64,000 bases of DNA from Tissierella sp. MB52-C2 (GTDB lineage: Bacteria; Bacillota; Clostridia; Tissierellales; Tissierellaceae): NCBI RefSeq assembly GCF_030931715.1, contig NZ_CP133261.1, positions 2,892,643 to 2,956,642 of the forward strand, in the 5' to 3' direction. Positions 43,329 to 51,794 of this stretch are shown piece after piece (positions within the stretch are counted from its first letter, which is position 1; each line of letters opens with the position of its first letter). The notes below the pieces were generated by a model. It made no database searches. It saw only the letters and a list, made by a program, of their open reading frames with translations, and was not told the DNA's origin. Both the position numbers and the translations under genes were made by a program.

Positions 43329-43976
43329 TCAACAGAGGTCTTTTTTACTTGAGGTTAGAGCAATGGCTCTGACTTCCCTAGCACCATTATTTATAAGTAG
43401 TCTAGCACATTCTTCCATAGTTGCTCCTGTAGTTATAATATCGTCCACTAAGAGTATTTTCTTTCCTTTTATTTCCTTGGGACTTTTTATGTTAAATGAA
43501 TCTTTAAGATTTGTAACTCTATTTATCTTGGTTAAATGAGATTGTTCCTTTGTCCATTTTGTTTTTATTAAATTCTTCTTAGATAGGGGGATATTTAGCT
43601 TTTTTCCTATAAAGCTTCCTAATAGTTCAGCTTGGTTATATCCTCTTATGGCTTCTTTTCTATTATGAAGTGGTATATACATTATTAAATCTATATTCTT
43701 ATGTATGTTATTCTTTGTTATGGTTTCTATTATAATATCACCAAGAGGCCTATATAGATAGTTTTTTCCGTTAAATTTATAATCCCCTATGATTTCCCTA
43801 ATAAATCTATTATATCCCATGGAATAGCAGATTCTTTTAATATAGGGGGAATTTAATTCTAGTTCTTTATGGAATATTTCCAACCTTCCATAACAATCTT
43901 TGCATATATACCCAGTTATATTACTATTATTCTCTTTACAAAAAAGACAAATATTATTTTTTCTGAATAGCAACAT
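43329..43976 (-). CDS. comFC: ComFC-like amidophosphoribosyltransferase family protein
   Basis: A 215-residue ComF-family protein. N-terminal zinc finger CLFCKENN/CKDCYG and C-terminal PRPP-binding loop ILLVDDIITTGATMEECARL. In naturally competent bacteria it assists handling of incoming single-stranded DNA. It lies between recD2 (3 bases upstream) and the flagellar operon; comFA and comFB are absent from this position. Confidence 0.9.
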   Translation of the reverse strand: MLLFRKNNICLFCKENNSNITGYICKDCYGRLEIFHKELELNSPYIKRICYSMGYNRFIREIIGDYKFNGKNYLYRPLGDIIIETITKNNIHKNIDLIMYIPLHNRKEAIRGYNQAELLGSFIGKKLNIPLSKKNLIKTKWTKEQSHLTKINRVTNLKDSFNIKSPKEIKGKKILLVDDIITTGATMEECARLLINNGAREVRAIALTSSKKDLC

Positions 43977-43979
43977 AAA

Positions 43980-46202
43980 TTATTCCTCCATGAAAATAGA
44001 CATATAGCTTCTAATTTTCTTATCTAAGGCTGAATATCTCTTTGTTATTCTATTATTATTTATCATCATAGATAAATACCGTTCTTCTCCTACTAATACT
44101 ACTAGTTTTCTTGCCCTTGTAATGGCAGTATATAATAGGTTTCTAGTCAAAAGCATGGGTGGTCCCCATGTAATCGGCATTATAACTACTGGAAATTCTG
44201 AACCTTGGGATTTATGTACCGTGGTAGCATAGGCTAATTTCAATTCATCTAATTGATTGAACTCATATTCCACTTCTTTTTCCTCATCAAAGAGAACCTT
44301 CATAGTTCTATCTTCTTCATCTATATCTATGATAAATCCAAAATCTCCATTAAATACTCCCTCACCCTTATTTATTTCTATTCCATTTTTCACTGTCTTC
44401 CATTCAGTAGTATAATTATTTTTTATCTGCATTACTTTATCGCCAACTCTAAATAATTCTCCACCTATTTCTTTTTCTTCCTTATTATCGCTTTTTGGAT
44501 TTAAAGCTGATTGCAAATGTTTATTTAGAGAATTAATACCTACATCTCCTTTTTTCATTGGAGTTAGGACTTGAATATCCCTTACTTTATCTACTCCATA
44601 AAACTGTGGAAGTCTTTCATTACAAAGTTCTACTACTGTATCTAAAATGGATTTCGTATTGTCTCCCCTTAAAAAATAAAAATCCTTTTCTTTTTTATTT
44701 AAGATTGGGTCTTCTCCCTTATTTATTTTATGAGCATTGACTATTATCATGCTTTCTTCTGACTGTCTAAAGATTTCATCTAACCTTACTACCTTAATTG
44801 CTCCTGACTCTATTATATCTTTTAATACATTTCCTGCACCTACAGATGGTAATTGATCTATATCTCCCACTAGAACTACTCTAGTTCCTGGATTTAATGC
44901 TTTAAGTAAAGAATTCATAAGTAATATGTCTATCATTGAAGATTCGTCTATAATTATTAAATCCCCTTCTATGGCATTGTCTTCGTCTTTTCCAAATGCC
45001 ATACTTTCTTCTTCCATAAATGAGTATTCTAGTAATCTATGTATTGTTTTTGCTTCTTTTCCTGTGGTTTCTGTCATTCTCTTTGCTGCTCTGCCTGTGG
45101 GAGCTGCCAATATAACTGAAAGTTCCAAGTCTTCACATATTTTAATTATGGCATTTATAGTAGTAGTCTTCCCTGTACCTGGACCACCAGTAATTACTAC
45201 TAGACCGTTTTCTAAGGATTCCTTTATGGCTAATATTTGTTTTTCAGCAAATAGAATAGTTTCTTCTTCCTCTATTCTCTTTATTTCTTTTTCCACATCT
45301 ATCTTTAATTCATCCAATTTTACCTGAGATAATTGTACTAGTTTTTTACTTACATTATTTTCTGCTATATGAAAAGGAGTATAATAAACCAAAGTATCCT
45401 TATTGTCTTTAACTATATGAATACTTCCCTTAAGTCCTAGGTTTCTTATGCCTTCTTCAATTAAATTTTCTTCTGTCTCTAATAATTCTTTAGTATCTGA
45501 TATTAATTCTTCTTTAGGTACATAGGAATGTCCATTTCCAGCCCATTTCATTATGATATATTTTAATCCAGCTTCTACTCTATGAAGGGATTCCTTATTT
45601 ATCCCCATTTTTTCTGCAATTTTATCTGCTGTTTTAAAACCTATACCATAGATGTCTTCTGATAATCTATAGGGATTTTCCATTATTATATTTATTGTGT
45701 CTTTACCATATTTTTTATATATCTTTATTCCATAGTTTACTGTAATTCCATATTGCTGTAAAAACACCATTATATCTCTTACTTCTCTTTGTTCTTCATA
45801 GGCTTCAACTATTGTTTCTAGCTTTTTATCTCCAATTCCGCTGATTTCCCTTAGCTTTTCAGGATTATATTGGATGACTTCCAAGGAATCTAGTCCAAAT
45901 TTTTCTACTATTCTCTTGGCTGTCTTTGGTCCAATATGAGGTATAAGCCCAGAGGAAAGATAGTTTTCTATTCCCTTTAGTGTAGATGGTACTACTATTT
46001 CTAAACTTGTAAAAGCTAATTGTTCTCCATAAGTAGGATGATAAATCCATTCCCCTTCCACTTTTACAGTCTCTTCTAAATTAATAAAGGGAGTATTTCC
46101 TACTATGGTAACTGGACCATCAGATGTATTAAGTTTTGCAACTGTATAACCATTAGACTCATTTCTAAATCTAACTTCTTCGATGATACCCTCTAGTAAC
46201 AT
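43980..46202 (-). CDS. recD2: RecD2 (RecD-like) 5'-3' DNA helicase
   Basis: A 740-residue SF1B helicase not associated with RecBC. The N-terminal OB and helix-hairpin-helix parts (VRFRNESNGYTVAKL, LREISGIGDKKLETI, GIGFKTADKIAEKM) precede Walker A GGPGTGKTTT near residue 340, DEExx-type LIIIDESSM and the UvrD-like C-terminal end with TTVHKSQGSEFPVVIMP and YTAITRARKLVVLVG. Involved in replication-fork and mismatch-related repair. It probably forms an operon with comFC. Confidence 0.94.
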   Translation of the reverse strand: MLLEGIIEEVRFRNESNGYTVAKLNTSDGPVTIVGNTPFINLEETVKVEGEWIYHPTYGEQLAFTSLEIVVPSTLKGIENYLSSGLIPHIGPKTAKRIVEKFGLDSLEVIQYNPEKLREISGIGDKKLETIVEAYEEQREVRDIMVFLQQYGITVNYGIKIYKKYGKDTINIIMENPYRLSEDIYGIGFKTADKIAEKMGINKESLHRVEAGLKYIIMKWAGNGHSYVPKEELISDTKELLETEENLIEEGIRNLGLKGSIHIVKDNKDTLVYYTPFHIAENNVSKKLVQLSQVKLDELKIDVEKEIKRIEEEETILFAEKQILAIKESLENGLVVITGGPGTGKTTTINAIIKICEDLELSVILAAPTGRAAKRMTETTGKEAKTIHRLLEYSFMEEESMAFGKDEDNAIEGDLIIIDESSMIDILLMNSLLKALNPGTRVVLVGDIDQLPSVGAGNVLKDIIESGAIKVVRLDEIFRQSEESMIIVNAHKINKGEDPILNKKEKDFYFLRGDNTKSILDTVVELCNERLPQFYGVDKVRDIQVLTPMKKGDVGINSLNKHLQSALNPKSDNKEEKEIGGELFRVGDKVMQIKNNYTTEWKTVKNGIEINKGEGVFNGDFGFIIDIDEEDRTMKVLFDEEKEVEYEFNQLDELKLAYATTVHKSQGSEFPVVIMPITWGPPMLLTRNLLYTAITRARKLVVLVGEERYLSMMINNNRITKRYSALDKKIRSYMSIFMEE

Positions 46203-46249
46203 ATACTCGCCTCCCTTATTGGTTATTCACTGGAGATTTATTGAGAGGG

Positions 46250-47422
46250 TTATCCTCTCAATAAATCAACTTTGTCTGTTTTCTCCCATGGTAAATCTAA
46301 ATCTTCTCGTCCAAAGTGTCCATAAGCTGCTAATTGACTATAGATTGGTCTTTTCAGGTCTAGATTTTTTATAATAGCTGCTGGTCTTAGGTCAAAATGT
46401 TTTCTTACTAACTCCTCTATTTCTCCATCAGTTATTTTGCCTGTACCAAAAGTATCTACATAAATAGACAATGGTCTAGCTACTCCTATGGCATAGGCAA
46501 GACCTACTTCACATTTATCTGCTAATCCTGCTGCTACTACGTTTTTCGCCACATATCTTGCCGCATATGCAGCTGAACGGTCTACCTTTGTAGGGTCTTT
46601 TCCTGAAAATGCTCCACCGCCATGTCTTGCATATCCACCGTAAGTATCTACTATTATTTTTCTTCCAGTTAAACCTGCATCTCCCATAGGTCCACCTATT
46701 ACAAATCTACCTGTAGGATTTACATAGTATTTTGTATTTTCGTCTAATAGTTCTTTAGGAATTATTTCCATTATTACATGATTTATTATATCCTCTCTTA
46801 TGGTATCTAGGGATACATCTCGGCTATGTTGAGTTGATACTACTACATTTTCTATTCTTACTGGCTTGTCGTTATGGTACTCCACTGTTACTTGAGTCTT
46901 TCCATCTGGTCTTAGATATTCTAATGTACCATTTTTTCTTACATCTGTTAATCTCTTAGCTAGTTTATGGGCTAAGGATATAGGTAGTGGCATTAATTCC
47001 TTAGTTTCATTACAAGCATAACCAAACATCATCCCTTGATCTCCAGCACCTACTTGGTCTAATAAATCTTTAGAATCTATTTTCTGCTCCAATGCCTTAT
47101 CTACTCCCATGGCAATATCTCCTGATTGCTCATTTATAGAAGTTAGTACTGCACACGTATCTGAGTCAAATCCATACTTTGCTCTAGTATATCCTATTTT
47201 TTCTATGGTTTCACGAGCAATCTTAGGAATATCTACATAACATTTTGTAGTGATTTCACCTATTACTAGTATCATTCCTGTAGTCACTGTAGTCTCACAA
47301 GCAACTCTTGCATCTGGGTCCTTTTCTAATATTGCATCAAGTATGGAATCAGATATTTGATCACATACTTTATCCGGATGTCCTTCTGTTACTGATTCAG
47401 AAGTAAATAACCATTTTTTCAT
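46250..47422 (-). CDS. metK: S-adenosylmethionine synthetase
   Basis: A 390-residue cytoplasmic enzyme forming SAM from methionine and ATP. Motifs: [36 protein letters not shown] and [20 protein letters not shown]. Full length. Controlled by the SAM-I riboswitch at 47609-47754, with an unusually long leader containing three hairpins. Confidence 0.97.
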   Translation of the reverse strand: MKKWLFTSESVTEGHPDKVCDQISDSILDAILEKDPDARVACETTVTTGMILVIGEITTKCYVDIPKIARETIEKIGYTRAKYGFDSDTCAVLTSINEQSGDIAMGVDKALEQKIDSKDLLDQVGAGDQGMMFGYACNETKELMPLPISLAHKLAKRLTDVRKNGTLEYLRPDGKTQVTVEYHNDKPVRIENVVVSTQHSRDVSLDTIREDIINHVIMEIIPKELLDENTKYYVNPTGRFVIGGPMGDAGLTGRKIIVDTYGGYARHGGGAFSGKDPTKVDRSAAYAARYVAKNVVAAGLADKCEVGLAYAIGVARPLSIYVDTFGTGKITDGEIEELVRKHFDLRPAAIIKNLDLKRPIYSQLAAYGHFGREDLDLPWEKTDKVDLLRG

Positions 47423-47452
47423 TAAATTCCCTCCCCTTTTAAGTTTGATGTT

Positions 47453-47608
47453 GCGTTTGACCTACCATCAACTTACTGACGTTCGCTGTGTTAGGTCATT
47501 TCCCGCAGTTTCGCAACTCAAATCTATTTACTCACTATGCTCGTATAGATTTGGTGCTCATTGCGTTTGACCTACATCAGTTCACTGTCATTCACTGTGT
47601 TAGGTCAT
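47453..47608. repeat. Three palindromic hairpins in the metK leader
   Basis: Two imperfect direct repeats of about 46 bp (47453-47499 and 47564-47608) each form an inverted repeat TGACCTA...TAGGTCA (47458-47498; 47568-47607). Between them CAAATCTAT (47519-47527) pairs with ATAGATTTG (47545-47553). They lie between the riboswitch terminator and the start codon. They look like extragenic palindromic repeats rather than part of the riboswitch. Confidence 0.75.
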
Positions 47609-47754
47609 AAAAAAAAACCTTCTTAAAGAAAAGGTCTTAGCATTTGCTTTACCTCATCTTTCAGAACTTAGTTCTGCGGGATTTAGCACCTTGTATATAA
47701 AATACTGGTTGCTGGGTTTCGTCGGGCCCGTACCCTCCACCTCTCTTGATAAGG
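47609..47754 (-). promoter_or_regulatory. SAM-I (S-box) riboswitch
   Basis: On the minus strand the aptamer begins with CCTTATC (47754-47748) and the S-box core AGAGAGGTGGAGGG, then CCCGACGAAACCCAGCAACC and AAGGTGCTAAATCC. The P1 partner GATGAGG is at 47658-47652. A terminator hairpin (ACCTTTTCTTTAAGAAGGT then nine Ts, about 47635-47609) follows. High SAM should stabilise P1 and let the terminator form, lowering metK expression. Confidence 0.95.
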
Positions 47755-47779
47755 AACTATATTTTTTTATCTACATAAC

Positions 47780-47808
47780 ATTTTATCATAGTGAAAAATC
47801 CTAGTCAA
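47780..47808 (-). promoter_or_regulatory. Sigma-A promoter of metK
   Basis: On the minus strand TTGACT (47808-47803), a 17-base spacer and TAAAAT (47785-47780), with the riboswitch starting about 20 bases downstream of the predicted start point. Confidence 0.75.
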
Positions 47809-47812
47809 CAGT

Positions 47813-48283
47813 TTAAAATATTGAAACTACACTATAGGATATAATGGCTACAATAAACCCTGATGATACAACACCTAATGATATGGCTAATAAGGATTTC
47901 TTAAAATCAAGTTTTAATATAGATGCTATAACAGAGCCTGTCCATGCCCCAGTAGTAGGTATTGGTACAGCAACAAATATAAATAGTCCTATAAGACTAT
48001 ATTTCTTTATGGTACCTGATTTTTTCATAGCTCTTTTTTTTACCCAGCCTATGGTCTTTGAAAAAATCACCGTCTTTTCAAAGAATAACATTATAGGATG
48101 AAGTAACTTCAATAAAAACGGAACTATAATTATATTTCCTATTATCCCAAGGATTGTACTATGTATTGGACTAAGTCCTAAAGATATACCTAAAGGTATA
48201 GCTCCTCTTACTTCTATTATAGGCAACATAGAAAAAAGAATTACCATAATCTCTATTCTTAATTCTTCTATTAAATCTAGCAT
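47813..48283 (-). CDS. Small multidrug export family membrane protein (COG2426 type)
   Basis: A 156-residue integral membrane protein with about four hydrophobic helices. Family segments: SMLPIIEVRGAIPLGISLGL, ILGIIGNIIIVPFLLKLL, VAVPIPTTGAWTGSVIASIL and ISLGVVSSGFIVAIISY. The family is named for export of small drugs, but its substrates are not well defined. Its start codon is shared with the -35 of the divergent sigma-D promoter at 48283. Confidence 0.88.
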   Translation of the reverse strand: MLDLIEELRIEIMVILFSMLPIIEVRGAIPLGISLGLSPIHSTILGIIGNIIIVPFLLKLLHPIMLFFEKTVIFSKTIGWVKKRAMKKSGTIKKYSLIGLFIFVAVPIPTTGAWTGSVIASILKLDFKKSLLAISLGVVSSGFIVAIISYSVVSIF

Positions 48284-48309
48284 AAATATTCCTCCAAATG
48301 TTCCGATAT
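48283..48309 (+). promoter_or_regulatory. Sigma-D promoter of the chemoreceptor gene at 48455
   Basis: TAAA (48283-48286), 15 bases, TCCGATAT (48302-48309), a near-consensus motility promoter. Transcription would start near 48316, leaving a leader of about 140 nucleotides with no riboswitch that I recognise. Confidence 0.78.
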
Positions 48310-48454
48310 ATATATTATACCTTTATTGACCGAAGTTTTTCAATGAATAAATTATCATTTCTATGAAATTTATGATTTGTCTATGGTAATATGATGTATA
48401 TATGGGATATACTTCCTAAAAATTAATTACAAAAATGACATGGGAGATGGTTAC

Positions 48455-50542
48455 ATGAAAAAATTAAAGATTAAGGTGCCAAATTTAAAAAAATTCAAAT
48501 CTAGTAAATTAAAAAATGAAAAAAGTAAAAGTGTCAGGACAATTAAATTCAAATTAATTGTAGTCCCTCTAGTATTTCTATTTACGACAATATTGGTAAT
48601 TGAATTAAGTACATCCTATTTATTTAAGAAAAATATATTAAACGCAAAGAAAAACAATGGGTTCCAATTGGCAGATCAAGTGATTAATAGAATGAACGAT
48701 AATGAAAGCTCCATTACAACTATTACTGAAGTATTGGAGAATAATATGAAAGCTACAGCTAACTCAGTAATAAAATATCAAGATAGTTTAAGTAATGAAG
48801 TCCTAGATAATATTAAGGATAGTTCAATTATAGACAATATCTATTGGTATAATGAAAATATGGAAATGATATATTCCACAGTTCGTGAAGATATTGGATG
48901 GCGTGTACCTCCTAATCACCCACTGGATACCTTTATGAAAAGTACTGAAATTCAAATGATAGAGGAAATCAGACAAGATGCGGCATCTGAAAATGGCTCT
49001 TACTATAAATTTGGAGCAGTAAAGGGAAAAAATGGTGAATTTGTCCAAGTTGCTATTTCTGCCAATAGCATTCACGATTTAACTGAAAAATTTGAATATC
49101 AAAAACTTGTAAACGATTTATCTAAGTCTGCTGATATAGCATACGCAGGATTTATAGATCCTAATAATAAAATAATAGCCCATAGTAATAATGAAAAAAT
49201 TGGTACAGAAATAAGTGACGCAAATATTATTGAAGCGATCAGTGAAAGAAAAGGATATTCCTCCATTATCAATAATGGAGAAGAAGTATATGAATTTGTA
49301 GTCCCTGCAAATATAAATGGAAGATTTTTAGGTGCTTTAAATATAGCTTTATCTATGGAAGATACTAATGCTGCAATTAATAGAAATATGATTATTGTTT
49401 TTATAATAGGTCTTACTTCTTTTATTATATTGGGAACCATATTATTTATCACATCTAGAACCATTGCCAGTAGTCTAAACATAGCAAAGAATCATTTAAA
49501 TGTAATGGCATCTGGAGATTTTACTCATATACTTTCTCATAAATTCCTGAGTCAAAGAGATGAGTTTGGAGAGATTTCTAATTCCTTAGGAAATCTACAG
49601 AGCTTTATTAAAAAGATTATTGGTGATATGTATGGTGCATCTAGTGATTTAAAACTTGCATCAGAAAAATTAGCTTCTACCAGTGCCCAAACAACAATGG
49701 TGTCTCAAGAAATTGCCAATACCGTTCAAGAAATAGCACATGGAGCTTACGACCAAGCTCGAGATACAGAAAAAGGTGCTATGACTATAAATGTATTGGG
49801 AGAGCTCATAGAAAAAAATCAACAATACGTTGAGGAACTAAATAAAACTACAGATGAAGTTAGGGCCTTAAAGGATGAAGGCAGCGAAATAGTTAAAGAA
49901 TTAGTAGAAAAAACTAAAATAAATCAAGATTCGGTAGAAGAAATAAATCGAATCATTTTAAATACAAATAATAGTACAGAAAAAATTCACAAAGCTAGTT
50001 ATATGATCCAAAATATAGCTAGGGAAACAAATCTTTTAGCTCTTAATGCTGCTATTGAAGCCGCTCGTGCTGGTGAACATGGTAGAGGCTTTGCAGTTGT
50101 TGCAGATGAAATCCGTAAACTAGCTGAAAACTCCAATGAATTTACTAAGGAAATAGTAAATATAATAGAAGATTTGACACAGGAAACAGAATATGCTGTA
50201 AATAATATTGAAAAAGTAAGAGAAGCTACAGAGTTACAAAGGGTAAGTGTAGAAAATACTAATGATAAATTTGAAGGTATCGCAGATGCCATTGAAAAAA
50301 TTGGAATGGCCATTGAATATGTGATTTCTTCTGGTGACGAAATGAATAGTAAAAAAGAAGACATAATAAATATTATTGAAAATCTATCTGCTATTTCAGA
50401 AGAAAATGCTGCGGGTACTCAGGAAACTTCCGCATCTGTTGAAGAACAAATTTCTGCCATGGCAGAAATTGAACTTGCATCAAAGGATTTACTAAATTTA
50501 TCAGAGGAAATGTATAAAGAAATATCAAAATTTAAATATTAA
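48455..50542 (+). CDS. Methyl-accepting chemotaxis protein
   Basis: A 695-residue chemoreceptor. A basic N-terminus of about 30 residues precedes the first membrane helix ([17 protein letters not shown]), an extracellular Cache-like sensor (about 55-310, with [30 protein letters not shown] and [14 protein letters not shown]), the second helix ([20 protein letters not shown]), HAMP, and the MCP signalling domain ([35 protein letters not shown]). ATG 48455 is preferred over ATG 48440 because GGGAG is eight bases before it. The sigma-D promoter upstream makes it part of the motility regulon. Ligand unknown. Confidence 0.92.
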   Translation: MKKLKIKVPNLKKFKSSKLKNEKSKSVRTIKFKLIVVPLVFLFTTILVIELSTSYLFKKNILNAKKNNGFQLADQVINRMNDNESSITTITEVLENNMKATANSVIKYQDSLSNEVLDNIKDSSIIDNIYWYNENMEMIYSTVREDIGWRVPPNHPLDTFMKSTEIQMIEEIRQDAASENGSYYKFGAVKGKNGEFVQVAISANSIHDLTEKFEYQKLVNDLSKSADIAYAGFIDPNNKIIAHSNNEKIGTEISDANIIEAISERKGYSSIINNGEEVYEFVVPANINGRFLGALNIALSMEDTNAAINRNMIIVFIIGLTSFIILGTILFITSRTIASSLNIAKNHLNVMASGDFTHILSHKFLSQRDEFGEISNSLGNLQSFIKKIIGDMYGASSDLKLASEKLASTSAQTTMVSQEIANTVQEIAHGAYDQARDTEKGAMTINVLGELIEKNQQYVEELNKTTDEVRALKDEGSEIVKELVEKTKINQDSVEEINRIILNTNNSTEKIHKASYMIQNIARETNLLALNAAIEAARAGEHGRGFAVVADEIRKLAENSNEFTKEIVNIIEDLTQETEYAVNNIEKVREATELQRVSVENTNDKFEGIADAIEKIGMAIEYVISSGDEMNSKKEDIINIIENLSAISEENAAGTQETSASVEEQISAMAEIELASKDLLNLSEEMYKEISKFKY

Positions 50543-50549
50543 CTCTAAG

Positions 50550-50584
50550 AACAGGACAGAAAATATAAGATTTTTTGTCCTGTT
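50550..50584 (+). terminator. Terminator of the chemoreceptor gene
   Basis: AACAGGACA (50550-50558) pairs with TGTCCTGTT (50576-50584), extended by A/T pairs towards the loop, and followed by TTAAATTTTATTTT. Confidence 0.85.
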
Positions 50585-50721
50585 TTAAATTTTATTTTAC
50601 TATTTATCAAATTTATAGAGATTTATTCAGATATATATAGATATACTCCGAATTACCAACGTAATCCTTAATACTCATTGAATATCTATGTTTTCTCCTA
50701 TATATGGCCTATTTTAACCTA

Positions 50722-50750
50722 TTGCATTTTTATCCAATCCATCGTATACT
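50722..50750 (+). promoter_or_regulatory. Sigma-A promoter of tRNA-Pro
   Basis: TTGCAT (50722-50727), a 17-base spacer and TATACT (50745-50750), 48 bases before the tRNA. Confidence 0.78.
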
Positions 50751-50798
50751 ATAATAGTCGAACGAGAGACAACAAGACAAAAGCAGTTAAACAAATGT

Positions 50799-50875
50799 CG
50801 GGGTGTAGCGCAGTTTGGTAGCGCACGTGGTTTGGGACCATGGGGCCGGGGGTTCAAATCCTCTCACCCCGACCA
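50799..50875 (+). tRNA. tRNA-Pro (anticodon TGG)
   Basis: A 77-nucleotide cloverleaf. Acceptor stem CGGGGTG/CACCCCG (50799-50805 with 50865-50871), D arm GCGCAGTTTGGTAGCGC, anticodon stem CGTGG/CCATG around loop TTTGGGA, so the anticodon TGG is at 50833-50835 with G37 as in proline tRNAs. T arm is GGGGG-TTCAAAT-CCTCT. The CCA end is encoded (50873-50875). Confidence 0.97.
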
Positions 50876-50885
50876 TCAAAAGATT

Positions 50886-50917
50886 GATCTATAGGAAATC
50901 CTATAGATCTTTTTTTT
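50886..50917 (+). terminator. Terminator of tRNA-Pro
   Basis: GATCTATAGG (50886-50895) pairs with CCTATAGATC (50900-50909) around AAAT, followed by eight Ts. Confidence 0.9.
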
Positions 50918-50941
50918 AATTTTTGAGACAAAATTAAAAAG

Positions 50942-51000
50942 TAAGGTCCGTAATGGTTCTGAGCAATATGTTTGTTTATAAAAATCCATTACGGACCTTA
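50942..51000. repeat. 15-bp perfect inverted repeat with 29-base loop
   Basis: TAAGGTCCGTAATGG (50942-50956) and CCATTACGGACCTTA (50986-51000) are exact reverse complements. Adjoining TAAATTAAAAA-like sequence occurs on both sides. No T-tract follows, so it is not a standard terminator. It could be a fold-back mobile-element remnant between tRNA-Pro and a decayed gene. Confidence 0.7.
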
Positions 51001-51070
51001 TAAATTAAAAACATATTTTTTCGAAATCTATTTACGAACCTCACACTTATACTACAAATTTGGTAAAATA

Positions 51071-51472
51071 TCACTCCACATAGAAATTCGAGCCAGCTTC
51101 TTCTTTCATTTCTAAGATAAAGAAAAGTCCTGCTCTATCTTTGGAGTTATATTGTGTAACATCCTCAGACATATGACCCGAACTCATTTGCAACAAATAC
51201 TGAATAGTTATTTTTTCAGAACCTGAATAAGCAATATCCTTATATTCCGGAAAAAAATCCAACACATAATCTGACAACTGGAAGCGGCCTTCACTTTCTG
51301 CAATACCGACTCCAATAGATACAAAGGTTTTCGATGCAGAATAGAGATTTTCTCTATTATTGCTTCGGAATCGATGCTCTGCCAAAGTTTATCCATTCTG
51401 ATAAACATGAATGCCATATACACCCAACTTTTTTTCAATCACAGAAAGTCGAAAATCTGATAACAGTCCCAT
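51071..51472 (-). pseudogene. Broken serine hydrolase (class C beta-lactamase family) gene
   Basis: Reading from ATG 51472 in one frame gives MGLLSDFRLSVIEKKLGVYG then IHVYQNG, a TAA at 51389-51391, and on in the same frame TLAEHRFRSNNRENLYSASK with the SxxK catalytic motif, then VLDFFPEYKD and ITIQYLLQMSSGHM. A second stop at 51071 follows EEAGSNFYVE, where intact relatives go on for about 200 residues with the YxN and KTG-like motifs. One in-frame nonsense codon and loss of the C-terminal half mark it as a pseudogene. Confidence 0.85.
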
Positions 51473-51794
51473 TTTAACTCCCCTTATAAGTAAAATATAA
51501 ATTTTCTTATCTACATATCTTTTCATTTTTACGAATTACTTATATAGAAATTATACCATATATATTATATTTACTATGATATATATGATATAATAAACAT
51601 TTCACTTTCCTATTTAGTATTATAAGAGTTAAATTTTTGTTTAATTCTTTTTTGTCTCTTGGTCAATAGTCATTTGTTCCTAACTTGTAACATAATTGTA
51701 ACCCAATTGATATATTTAACCTATATAATAATACTTGAGACAAGCAATCTTAGGTAGATTAGGTAAAAAAGGTAAATTATAACGAGGTGATTTA
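51473..51794. other. AT-rich intergenic region upstream of the phosphodiester glycosidase-like gene
   Basis: No gene or RNA is seen. The sequence is very AT-rich with short palindromic ATATAT runs. A TATAAT at 51724-51729 could be a -10 for the downstream gene, but no acceptable -35 lies at the right distance. Confidence 0.4.

Noticed and set aside
44926-45327. Long antisense open frames, such as those opposite recD2, the chemoreceptors and the hydratase
   Set aside because: They mirror the codon pattern of real genes on the other strand, are low-complexity Ser/Ile/Leu-rich and lack ribosome sites.
48310-48454. A c-di-GMP riboswitch in the chemoreceptor leader
   Set aside because: The conserved GEMM core sequence and stems are not visible.
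50799-50875. An integrated element using tRNA-Pro as attachment site
   Set aside because: No integrase gene and no repeat of the tRNA 3' end was found nearby.
51071-51438. Two overlapping small genes at the beta-lactamase-like locus
   Set aside because: The upstream part continues in the same frame as the 51071-51385 frame across one TAA codon, so it is one broken gene; the other overlapping frame is noise.
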